Assembly: GCA_031549965.1 (NCBI GenBank)
Contig: JAVBPB010000006.1
Span: 1-8,300, forward strand
Direction: 5' to 3'
Source of the DNA: JAVBPB01 sp031549965
GTDB taxonomy: Bacteria; Bacillota; Clostridia; Lachnospirales; Lachnospiraceae
DNA length: 8,300 bases
Below are positions 1 through 6,666 of the stretch, one piece after another. The translations under genes and the position numbers were made by a program. Position 1 is the stretch's first letter. Each line of letters begins with the position of its first letter. Under the pieces are notes generated by a model. That model searched no databases. It was given only the letters and a program-made list of their open reading frames with translations, and was not told where the DNA came from.

Positions 1-2
1 AT

Positions 3-395
3 AATAGTTTTATTGGAAATATTAAACATAGTATAGGGGTTTTATATGCCAGAATGATGGATTTTGAAAATGCTGAAGAATCATTTTTATCAGCTTATAA
101 CATGAATAATAACATAGAAAGTTTGAAACAGTATTTATATGTTTTAATACTTGCTAAAAAGGAACAAAAGTTTAATGAATTCTTAAATCAGAACAAAGAA
201 TTAAAGGAAACAGCAAAGGAAGTTGTATATGTTATAACAGATACACTTGAAGATGCATGTGTGGAAGATGACTATTTATATATTGAAAAAGCTTTAAATT
301 CAAAGAATCAAGGTCAGGTATCAGAATATTATAGAAGAATTGATAAAATAATTAATACTTGGAAAAAGGATTATCGGCATCAGACATTAAGATAA
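3..395 (+). CDS. TPR-type repeat protein, C-terminal part (gene starts before window)
   Basis: The reading frame is open from the first bases of the window, so the internal ATG at 54 is probably not the true start; about 130 C-terminal residues are visible. The first part has the look of a tetratricopeptide repeat: a helix with spaced small and aromatic residues (SIGVLYARMMDFENAEESF) followed by a second helix ending in AYNMN. The rest is charged and helical and ends in a basic tail. TPR proteins are scaffolds for protein-protein contacts; no enzymatic motif is visible. No intrinsic terminator follows and the next gene begins 127 bp downstream on the same strand, so the two could be cotranscribed. 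The TPR call is by pattern only and covers one convincing repeat; the missing N-terminal part could carry another domain. Confidence 0.7.
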   Translation, partial: NSFIGNIKHSIGVLYARMMDFENAEESFLSAYNMNNNIESLKQYLYVLILAKKEQKFNEFLNQNKELKETAKEVVYVITDTLEDACVEDDYLYIEKALNSKNQGQVSEYYRRIDKIINTWKKDYRHQTLR

Positions 396-456
396 GATGT
401 AAAGTAAATCAATAGAAAGTGTAAAAGAATTTTGAGGAAAGGAAAAATACAAACAT

Positions 457-502
457 AAGTACTATACTTTGTGTTTGAGATCCTATGAACATAATCTGTT
501 CA
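457..502 (+). promoter_or_regulatory. Two short inverted repeats upstream of the coiled-coil gene
   Basis: The 127 bp gap between the TPR gene and the gene at 523 contains AAGTA-CTA-TACTT (457-469) and TGAACA-N5-TGTTCA (486-502). The second lies 20 bp before the start codon, where a repressor operator or a leader hairpin would fit. A TTGTGT (469-474) with CATAAT (490-495) is a poor promoter candidate because the spacer is only 15 bp. The 10-mer TCCTATGAAC at 481-490 recurs exactly at 2065-2074 inside the stem-loop upstream of valS. No protein or RNA family is recognised; the function is a guess. Confidence 0.3.
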
Positions 503-522
503 CTTGAGATTTGGTGTAAATT

Positions 523-1770
523 ATGAAAATATTTGATAAATTATTTAAAAGGGGTAAAAAGGAAAATAATACAGAAAATAACCCCTTTAATAATAAAAAT
601 CAATCAAAGAAAAACATAGACATATCTGATGGAAGCCATAACAATACAGATAAAATGGAAGATAATGAAGTACCTATTGAAAAAAAGCGATTTATGGTTC
701 ATTCAGATTCAGAAAGAGACATTTATATAACTGAAAGTTGCGAAAGAATAAAAGAAGCTTCACAGTTAATTGACGACATTAAAATTGAATATCAATTAGT
801 CACTTCCTATTTATCAGACATCCAAAAAATTGAAATGTTACCATTAGAAGAAAAAGAAATACTTAACGATTCCGCAAGAAAAATTGTTAATTTAACAAAT
901 GAAAGATTGAAATTTCAGCGTGGAAATGGTAAGATTACAGATAATCAATTTAAAAGTATTGAAAAAATTGAAAGTGAAATTCAAACAATTTCAAGAAATA
1001 TGAAAGAATTAGAAGATAAGAATGCGTTAATAAGAGGGGACATGCTTCACTTAGAGGGAGAAAAGTCTGCTCTAAAATTTGAGATTGAAGAAAGCACCTC
1101 AAAGCAAACCTATCTAAACAAATTAACAATATTAACAGTCCTATTTGCAATAATATTATCCATAATTTTTGCTTTAGTATCAAACATTTGGAATTTTGAT
1201 AGAACATTACCAATAATGATAATAGCATTTTTTGCAGCCATAGGTTTAACCGCAATTTTATTATCTTCAAGAAAAACCATCCATGATATAAAAGTTTCAG
1301 AGTTAAAATTAAATAAAGCAATAAACCTATTAAACAAAGTAAAAATTAAATATATTAATAATACCAATAACTTAGATTACGTCTATAACAAATATGATGT
1401 AAGTAATTACAGAGAATTAAACTATCTCTGGGAAGAATACATTAAAGCTAAAGACGAACTTAAAAGATACAAAAAAACCACTGAGCTACTTGACTACTAC
1501 AATGAAGAATTAATCAATTTCCTAAAAAATCTTAAAATAAGCGATGCAAACATATGGATCCATCAAGCTTTAGCAATAATAAACGACAAAGAAATGACCG
1601 AAATAAAATACAGATTAACAAAAAGAAGGCAAAAACTAAAAGAGAGAATTGAATATAATCAAAAGGTAAAAGACTACACCACAAAAGATATCAATGCTCT
1701 GCTACAAAAATATCCTGAAGTGAGTTGGAAAGTCATGGCAATAGTCAATCAATATGAAATTCAGCTATAA
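523..1770 (+). CDS. Coiled-coil protein with two central membrane segments, unknown function
   Basis: This 415-residue protein belongs to no family I recognise. In order it has a basic N-terminus (residues 1-12), a polar Asn/Lys/Asp-rich probably disordered linker (13-55), a long charged helical and coiled-coil stretch (about 60-198), two hydrophobic segments (about 201-220 and 229-248) separated by a short loop with NIWNFDR, then a second long charged helical region (about 250-415). Such a hairpin anchor would leave both helical arms on the same, probably cytoplasmic, side; there is no signal peptide. The start is fixed by a stop codon six bases upstream, but the ribosome binding site is weak (GGTG at 513-516). 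The 18 bp gap to the next small membrane gene suggests an operon. C-ending codons become common in its second half, unlike valS downstream of 2420. A structural or scaffold role is plausible but unproven. Confidence 0.8.
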   Translation: MKIFDKLFKRGKKENNTENNPFNNKNQSKKNIDISDGSHNNTDKMEDNEVPIEKKRFMVHSDSERDIYITESCERIKEASQLIDDIKIEYQLVTSYLSDIQKIEMLPLEEKEILNDSARKIVNLTNERLKFQRGNGKITDNQFKSIEKIESEIQTISRNMKELEDKNALIRGDMLHLEGEKSALKFEIEESTSKQTYLNKLTILTVLFAIILSIIFALVSNIWNFDRTLPIMIIAFFAAIGLTAILLSSRKTIHDIKVSELKLNKAINLLNKVKIKYINNTNNLDYVYNKYDVSNYRELNYLWEEYIKAKDELKRYKKTTELLDYYNEELINFLKNLKISDANIWIHQALAIINDKEMTEIKYRLTKRRQKLKERIEYNQKVKDYTTKDINALLQKYPEVSWKVMAIVNQYEIQL

Positions 1771-1788
1771 TAATTAAAGAGGTAACCA

Positions 1789-2001
1789 ATGAAAATAATA
1801 TCAATTATAATATTTGCCACAGGTCTTCTAATATTCCTAATATCCACAGCTGTTAAATTTACCTTCAATAAATTCAACATAGAAGAAGACTCTGAAGACT
1901 TCTTGATAATATTATACACAATCATAAGACTTTTCAGACTCTCTTCCATTTTCTTAATAACATTAGGCTCAGTACTTTTTACAATTAGTTATATGTTGTA
2001 G
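1789..2001 (+). CDS. Small two-helix membrane protein, unknown function
   Basis: This 70-residue protein is almost wholly hydrophobic. A first membrane helix lies at about residues 3-22, a short polar segment with an acidic patch (IEEDSED) at about 26-37, and a second hydrophobic stretch at about 38-70, interrupted by RLFR. It has a well-placed ribosome binding site (AGAGGT, 1778-1783, six bases before the ATG) and lies 18 bp after the coiled-coil membrane gene, so translation of a real protein in the same operon is likely. About half of its pyrimidine-ending codons end in C, an unusual share for this AT-rich window and similar to the end of the gene before it. No family is recognised. It may be a membrane partner of the upstream protein; this is inferred from adjacency only. 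Confidence 0.7.
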   Translation: MKIISIIIFATGLLIFLISTAVKFTFNKFNIEEDSEDFLIILYTIIRLFRLSSIFLITLGSVLFTISYML

Positions 2002-2032
2002 AGATTTTGGATAGATAAGTTTCTAATGAACT

Positions 2033-2131
2033 GACGCATTGCCATTTAGTTTTTCTACTCCAAGTCCTATGAACTAACATATTATGGAAGCATTCTTCCA
2101 TGGAGTAGAAAGACTAAATTGGCAAAGTGTC
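2033..2131 (+). repeat. Long imperfect stem-loop between the small membrane gene and valS
   Basis: The arm 2033-2062 pairs with 2101-2131 over about 30 positions, with one bulged base and a few mismatches or G-U pairs. The core pairs GCCATTTAG on the left with CTAAATTGGC on the right, then TTTCTACTCCA with TGGAGTAGAAA. Inside lies a second perfect hairpin, TGGAAG-CATT-CTTCCA (2085-2100). No run of T follows, so it is not a classical intrinsic terminator. It occupies the valS leader, but none of the conserved T-box sequence is present. It could be a miniature mobile element, a structured leader or an mRNA processing site. It shares a sequence block with the stem-loop at 6486-6567. Confidence 0.75.
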
Positions 2132-2215
2132 CCCCAGTGTCGTCAACTTAAGGCTATAGACCATAAAAAAAAGACATCCAGTTAAAAATACCTAAAAAGC
2201 AAAAGGAGAAAACCA

Positions 2216-4852
2216 ATGGAACTAGAAAAAACCTACAATCCCAAAGAGATTGAAGAAAGACTATATGAAAAATGGATAAATAAAAAATACTTTAAAGCCC
2301 AACCAGATAAAAGCAAAAAACCTTATACAATAGTTATTCCACCTCCAAATATAACAGGCCAGCTTCATATGGGACATGCCTTAGACAACACCTTACAAGA
2401 TATTCTAATAAGATGGAAAAGAATGCAGGGGTATAATGCACTTTGGCAGCCAGGAACTGATCATGCAAGCATTGCAACTGAAGTAAAAATTATAGAGCAA
2501 ATGAAAAAAGAAGGTATTAGTAAAGAAGAAATTGGAAGAGAAGGATTTTTAAAAAGAGCATGGGAATGGAAAGAAGAATATGGGGGAAGAATAATCTCTC
2601 AATTAAAAAAATTAGGTTCTTCATGTGATTGGGATAGAGAAAGATTTACAATGGATGAGGGTTGTTCGGAAGCGGTTACGGAAGTATTTATTAAGTTATA
2701 TGAAAAAGGCAGTATATATAAAGGTAATAAATTAATAAACTGGTGTCCTATATGTCAAACAACAATTTCAGATGCTGAAGTTGAACATGAAGAAAAAGAT
2801 GGATATTTTTGGCATATAAAATATCCTGTTGTTGGGACTGATGATTTTATTCAGTTTGCTACAACAAGGCCGGAGACTATGCTTGGAGATACAGCGGTTG
2901 CGGTACATCCAGAAGATGAAAGATATGAGAAGTTTGTTGGTAAAACGGTAAAAATACCATTTGTTAACAGAGAAATACCAATTATTGCAGATTCATATGT
3001 AGATAAGGAATTTGGAACAGGTGTGGTAAAAATTACACCAGCCCATGATCCAAATGACTATGAGGTTGGTAAAAGACATAATTTGCCTCAAATTAATGTT
3101 CTTAATGATGATGCTACCATAAATGAAAATGGTGCTAAATTTGTGGGAATGGACAGATATCAGGCAAGAAAAGCCATAGTAAAAGAATTAGAAGAAATGG
3201 GTCTTTTAGTTAAAATAGAAGAGCATTCACATAATGTAGGTACACATGATAGATGCAAAACCACTATTGAACCAATGTTAAAACAGCAATGGTTTGTTGC
3301 AATGGAAGAATTGGCAAAGCCAGCTATAGAAGTTATTAAAACCAAAGAATTAAGATTTGTTCCAGAAAGCTTTTCAAAAACGTATTTACACTGGTTAGAA
3401 AATATCAGAGATTGGTGTATTTCAAGACAGCTATGGTGGGGTCATAGGATTCCGGCATATTATTGCAGTGATTGTAATGAAATCATTGTAGCAAAGAAAA
3501 CTCCTAATACTTGTCCAAAATGTAATAGTAAAAATATAACACAGGATGAAGACACGCTTGATACATGGTTTAGCTCTGCATTATGGCCATTTTCAACTTT
3601 GGGTTGGCCAGAAAATACAAAAGATTTGGAATATTTTTATCCAACAAGTGTTTTGGTTACTGGGTATGATATTATATTCTTTTGGGTAGTAAGAATGGTA
3701 TTTTCAGGATTAGAACATACAAATCAGGTTCCATTTAAAGATGTATTAATACATGGCCTTGTTAGGGATTCTAATGGACGTAAAATGAGTAAATCCCTTG
3801 GAAATGGTATTGATCCTTTAGAAGTTATTGAAAAATTTGGTGCAGATGCTCTTAGACTTATGTTAGTTACAGGTAATGCACCAGGTAATGATATGCGTTT
3901 TTATTTTGAAAAAGTAGAAGCAAACAGAAATTTTGCCAATAAAATATGGAATGCTTCAAGATTTATTATGATGAATTTTGAAAAAGCTGATATATCAGAG
4001 GTGAAATTAAGTGACTTAACAAGTGCTGATAAATGGATTTTGTCAAAAGTTAATTCTTTAGCAAAAGAAGTAACCGACAATATGGATAAATACGAGTTAG
4101 GTGTTGCAGTAGCTAAATTATATGACTTTATTTGGGAAGAATTTTGTGACTGGTATATCGAAATGGTTAAGCCAAGATTGTATAATGATGGGGATTTAAC
4201 CAAAGCGTCTGCTCTTTGGACTTTAAAAGAAGTTTTAATTAATGCTCTTAAATTACTTCATCCTTATATGCCATTCATAACGGAAGAAATTTTTTGTAAT
4301 ATTCAAACAAGTGAAGAATCTATTATGATATCAAAATGGCCTGAATATAAGGAAGAGTATAATTTTACAAAAGAAGAAAATGAAGTTGAAATAATTAAGT
4401 CAGCAGTAAGAGGCATAAGAAATGTTCGTGCAGAAATGAATGTTCCTCCAAGCAAAAAGGTAAAAGTATATGTAGTTTCTGAAAACAATGAAGTAAGAGA
4501 AGTATTTGAAAATGGTAAAGTATTTTTTGCTACACTTGGTTATTCCAATGAAGTATTAATTCAAAAAGATAAATCAGGTATTGATAAGGACTTTGTTTCC
4601 ACAGTTATACCAGAAGCAGTTTTATATATGCCTTTTGCTGAATTGGTAGATATTGAAAAAGAAGTGGAAAGACTAAAAAAGGAAGAAGAAAAATTAGTTT
4701 TAGAAGTTAACAGAGTTAATGGTATGCTTAATAATGAAAAATTTATAAGTAAAGCTCCGGAATCTAAAATTAATGAGGAGAAGGAAAAACTTGAAAAATA
4801 TTCAAAAATGCTTGAACAAGTAAGAGACAGATTATCTCAATTCAATATTTAG
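2216..4852 (+). CDS. valS: Valine--tRNA ligase (valyl-tRNA synthetase)
   Basis: The enzyme joins valine to tRNA(Val) in the cytoplasm using ATP. At 878 residues it has the usual bacterial length and is complete. Class I signatures are present: PPPNITGQLHMGH, the HIGH motif at 51-54, and KMSKS at 523-527. The editing (CP1) domain, which hydrolyses Thr-tRNA(Val), shows TTRPETMLGDTA at 216-227 and THDR at 343-346. Two cysteine pairs of zinc-knuckle type occur: C177/C180, and C417/C420 with C433/C436. The anticodon-binding domain follows at roughly 610-750 (DKWILSKVN, FCDWYIEMVKPRLY), and the C-terminal coiled coil typical of ValS at about 808-875. The ribosome binding site is AAGGAGA, seven bases before the ATG. 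No T-box leader is visible, which is notable because clostridial aminoacyl-tRNA synthetase genes often have one. An intrinsic terminator follows. Codon use changes near codon 68. Confidence 0.98.
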   Translation: MELEKTYNPKEIEERLYEKWINKKYFKAQPDKSKKPYTIVIPPPNITGQLHMGHALDNTLQDILIRWKRMQGYNALWQPGTDHASIATEVKIIEQMKKEGISKEEIGREGFLKRAWEWKEEYGGRIISQLKKLGSSCDWDRERFTMDEGCSEAVTEVFIKLYEKGSIYKGNKLINWCPICQTTISDAEVEHEEKDGYFWHIKYPVVGTDDFIQFATTRPETMLGDTAVAVHPEDERYEKFVGKTVKIPFVNREIPIIADSYVDKEFGTGVVKITPAHDPNDYEVGKRHNLPQINVLNDDATINENGAKFVGMDRYQARKAIVKELEEMGLLVKIEEHSHNVGTHDRCKTTIEPMLKQQWFVAMEELAKPAIEVIKTKELRFVPESFSKTYLHWLENIRDWCISRQLWWGHRIPAYYCSDCNEIIVAKKTPNTCPKCNSKNITQDEDTLDTWFSSALWPFSTLGWPENTKDLEYFYPTSVLVTGYDIIFFWVVRMVFSGLEHTNQVPFKDVLIHGLVRDSNGRKMSKSLGNGIDPLEVIEKFGADALRLMLVTGNAPGNDMRFYFEKVEANRNFANKIWNASRFIMMNFEKADISEVKLSDLTSADKWILSKVNSLAKEVTDNMDKYELGVAVAKLYDFIWEEFCDWYIEMVKPRLYNDGDLTKASALWTLKEVLINALKLLHPYMPFITEEIFCNIQTSEESIMISKWPEYKEEYNFTKEENEVEIIKSAVRGIRNVRAEMNVPPSKKVKVYVVSENNEVREVFENGKVFFATLGYSNEVLIQKDKSGIDKDFVSTVIPEAVLYMPFAELVDIEKEVERLKKEEEKLVLEVNRVNGMLNNEKFISKAPESKINEEKEKLEKYSKMLEQVRDRLSQFNI

Positions 4853-4860
4853 TTGACATA

Positions 4861-4899
4861 AAAGCCTGCTAATATATAATTTACCAGCAGGTTTTTTTT
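4861..4899 (+). terminator. Intrinsic terminator of valS
   Basis: A perfect CCTGCT (4865-4870) / AGCAGG (4886-4891) stem, extendable outward by a G-U and A-T pairs, is followed at once by eight T (4892-4899). It starts nine bases after the valS stop codon and separates valS from the FapA-family gene. Confidence 0.92.
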
Positions 4900-4924
4900 G
4901 TTATGAATAATTATTGAATAATAG

Positions 4925-4953
4925 TTGAAAATTAGATGAAAAATGGTTATAAT
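4925..4953 (+). promoter_or_regulatory. Sigma-A type promoter of the FapA-family gene
   Basis: TTGAAA (4925-4930) and a consensus TATAAT (4948-4953) are separated by exactly 17 bp, and lie just after the valS terminator and about 40 bp before the start codon. A second TATAAT (4958-4963) has no matching -35. The match is to the housekeeping consensus, not to a sigma-28 flagellar promoter. Confidence 0.8.
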
Positions 4954-4992
4954 GGTATATAATAGAAGGAATAAGGAGGTACAAAAGTAAAT

Positions 4993-6447
4993 ATGATGCA
5001 AAAAACTATAAGTGAGCAACAAAATGTAGGGCAGATTGATGATAATTTACAAGTATCTAGTCAAAATTTAAGTAAGGATGCAATAAATAAAAACATCGCT
5101 GTAACCATTTCGAATGATAAAATGTCAGCTTATATTGATTTATCGCCTCCGTCAGAAGGAAACAAATACAATATTAATAATGTAATAGAGACACTTAATT
5201 ATTACAGAGTGATTAAGGGAATAGACAACGTAGCAATTCAAAATGCAATAGACGAAGAGAAATATAATGTTGGTATATTAATTGCCAGTGGTCAGCAACC
5301 AGTTCATGGAGAAGAAGGTTTTTTTGAATTTTTATTTAATACTGAAATAGATGGTAAACCAAAGGAACTTTCTGATGGTTCAGTTGATTATCTTAGTTTG
5401 AACTTAATCGAGATTGTAAAAGGCGGAGATACAATAGCAAAGTATACCCCAGCAAAAAAAGGCATAGATGGATATATGGTTACAGGTCAGGTAATAGTTG
5501 CTAGAAATGGGAAAGAGCTTCCTAGATTAAAAGGCAAAGGATTTACTATATTAGAAGACGAACGTACATATGTATCAGATTTTGATGGTAAAGTAGAATA
5601 TAAAAATTCAAGACTGGTTGTTACTGGAGTTTTGGAGATTCCGGGAGATGTGGATGTGTCTACCGGAAACATTGACTTTCCGGGAGATGTAGTTGTATAT
5701 GGCAATGTGCTTTCAGGCATGAGTATAAAAGCAATAGGAAACGTTACAATTAATCAGCATGTTGAAGCAGCAAGCATTACTGCTGGAAAAGATGTAATTA
5801 TTAAAAATGGTGTTCAAGGTAATGGAAAAGGTAGCATTGTGGCTGGAGGAAATGTTTTTGCAAAGTTTTTTGAACTTTGTGATGTTAAGGCAAAAGGCAA
5901 TATTAATACCAACGCAATCATGAACAGTAATGTAAGTTCTAGCAGTGAAGTTATTGTATCAGGTAAGTTTGGAATAATTGTTGGTGGTAGTATCCATGCT
6001 GTAAAATCCATAAAAGCTACTACTATAGGCAACTTATCAGAGGTAAAAACAATATTAAGTGTTGGAATAAGTGATGAAGAAACAGAAAGGTTATTCACAA
6101 TAAATGAAGGAATTAAAAATCTTGAGGTTGAAATAGAAAAAATTGATAAAGGATTAGAATCTATTGAAGCAGCAGTAAGGAGAGGTAATTCAAATCAACT
6201 ATTAAATGATAAAAGGATTCAAATGTCCAGATCAAAGGTTACGTTAAACGTAGAATTAAACAATAAAAATGCTGAGAAAAATGAAATGTTACGATTATAT
6301 GAATTATCAAAAGATGCAAATATCGAAATATTAAAGACAGTTCATGTGGGTGCTAAGATTATTATAAATTCATCGGTGTACTATGTTAGAAGTAGTTTGC
6401 TTAAAACTAAGTTTATGCGTTCTGAAGGTGAAATTACAGTTATTTAG
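4993..6447 (+). CDS. FapA-family (DUF342) protein with beta-helix and coiled coil
   Basis: This 484-residue protein has the organisation of the FapA/DUF342 family. After a polar N-terminus (1-35) comes an N-terminal domain (about 36-205) containing the family-typical turn YTPAKKGIDGYMVTG (151-165) and an acidic FDGKVEY strand. Next is a right-handed beta-helix of repeated short strands rich in GDV, GNV and GGNV (about 206-350), then a coiled coil (about 362-440) and a short C-terminal domain (441-484). There is no signal peptide or membrane segment, so it should be cytoplasmic. Family members are loosely linked to flagellar assembly or polymer binding, but no flagellar gene is adjacent, so the Fap name is not assigned. 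An AAGGAGGT site (4973-4980) precedes two consecutive ATG codons (4993 and 4996); its spacing of about 13 bases is somewhat long. It is a single-gene unit with its own promoter. Confidence 0.9.
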   Translation: MMQKTISEQQNVGQIDDNLQVSSQNLSKDAINKNIAVTISNDKMSAYIDLSPPSEGNKYNINNVIETLNYYRVIKGIDNVAIQNAIDEEKYNVGILIASGQQPVHGEEGFFEFLFNTEIDGKPKELSDGSVDYLSLNLIEIVKGGDTIAKYTPAKKGIDGYMVTGQVIVARNGKELPRLKGKGFTILEDERTYVSDFDGKVEYKNSRLVVTGVLEIPGDVDVSTGNIDFPGDVVVYGNVLSGMSIKAIGNVTINQHVEAASITAGKDVIIKNGVQGNGKGSIVAGGNVFAKFFELCDVKAKGNINTNAIMNSNVSSSSEVIVSGKFGIIVGGSIHAVKSIKATTIGNLSEVKTILSVGISDEETERLFTINEGIKNLEVEIEKIDKGLESIEAAVRRGNSNQLLNDKRIQMSRSKVTLNVELNNKNAEKNEMLRLYELSKDANIEILKTVHVGAKIIINSSVYYVRSSLLKTKFMRSEGEITVI

Positions 6448-6459
6448 GGGTTTTTTAAA

Positions 6460-6663
6460 GTACGATTTACTTTTTAGGTGTTCTACTCCCCAAGTATGAA
6501 TAATAAGGCTTTGAAAAGACACAAGTGCAATACATTCCAATGAGCCTAATTATTCATACTTGGGGAGATTTAGTTTTTGAAGCAAGGCTGGGATTCATAA
6601 ATTTACTTTTTATGGTCAAAAAGTTTTTCACTTTCTATTGATTCAATTTAGTAAATCAGGTAC
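6460..6663 (+). repeat. Compound inverted-repeat element between two convergent genes
   Basis: The core is a stem-loop: 6486-6510 pairs with 6543-6567 at 24 of 25 positions (CTCCCCAAGTATGAATAAT against ATTATTCATACTTGGGG, plus AGGCT/AGCCT), with a 32-base loop. Around it lies an outer inverted repeat: GTAC-GATTTACT (6460-6471) against AGTAAATC-AG-GTAC (6650-6663), interrupted by two unpaired bases. A T-rich stretch (TTTAGTTTTT, 6569-6578) follows the core, so it may also serve as a terminator for the FapA gene, although the T run is not immediately adjacent. It fills nearly the whole gap between the FapA-family and cellulase genes, and could equally be a miniature mobile element or a structured RNA. 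Confidence 0.75.
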
Positions 6664-6666
6664 AAC

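Noticed and set aside
950..1367. Overlapping open frames on the minus strand within the coiled-coil gene
   Set aside because: They are antisense to a gene with a coherent protein, have low-complexity Leu/Phe/Ile-rich translations and no ribosome binding sites.
2002..2215. T-box riboswitch upstream of valS
   Set aside because: The conserved T-box sequence (AGGGTGGNACCGCG type) is absent, and no terminator/antiterminator pair with a T run is seen before the start codon.
3160..4488. Minus-strand open frames inside valS
   Set aside because: valS is unambiguous across this whole interval; the antisense frames have no recognisable protein features.
5487..6098. Minus-strand open frames inside the FapA-family gene
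   Set aside because: Their Pro/Ser/Thr-rich translations mirror the Gly/Val-rich beta-helix codons of the real gene.
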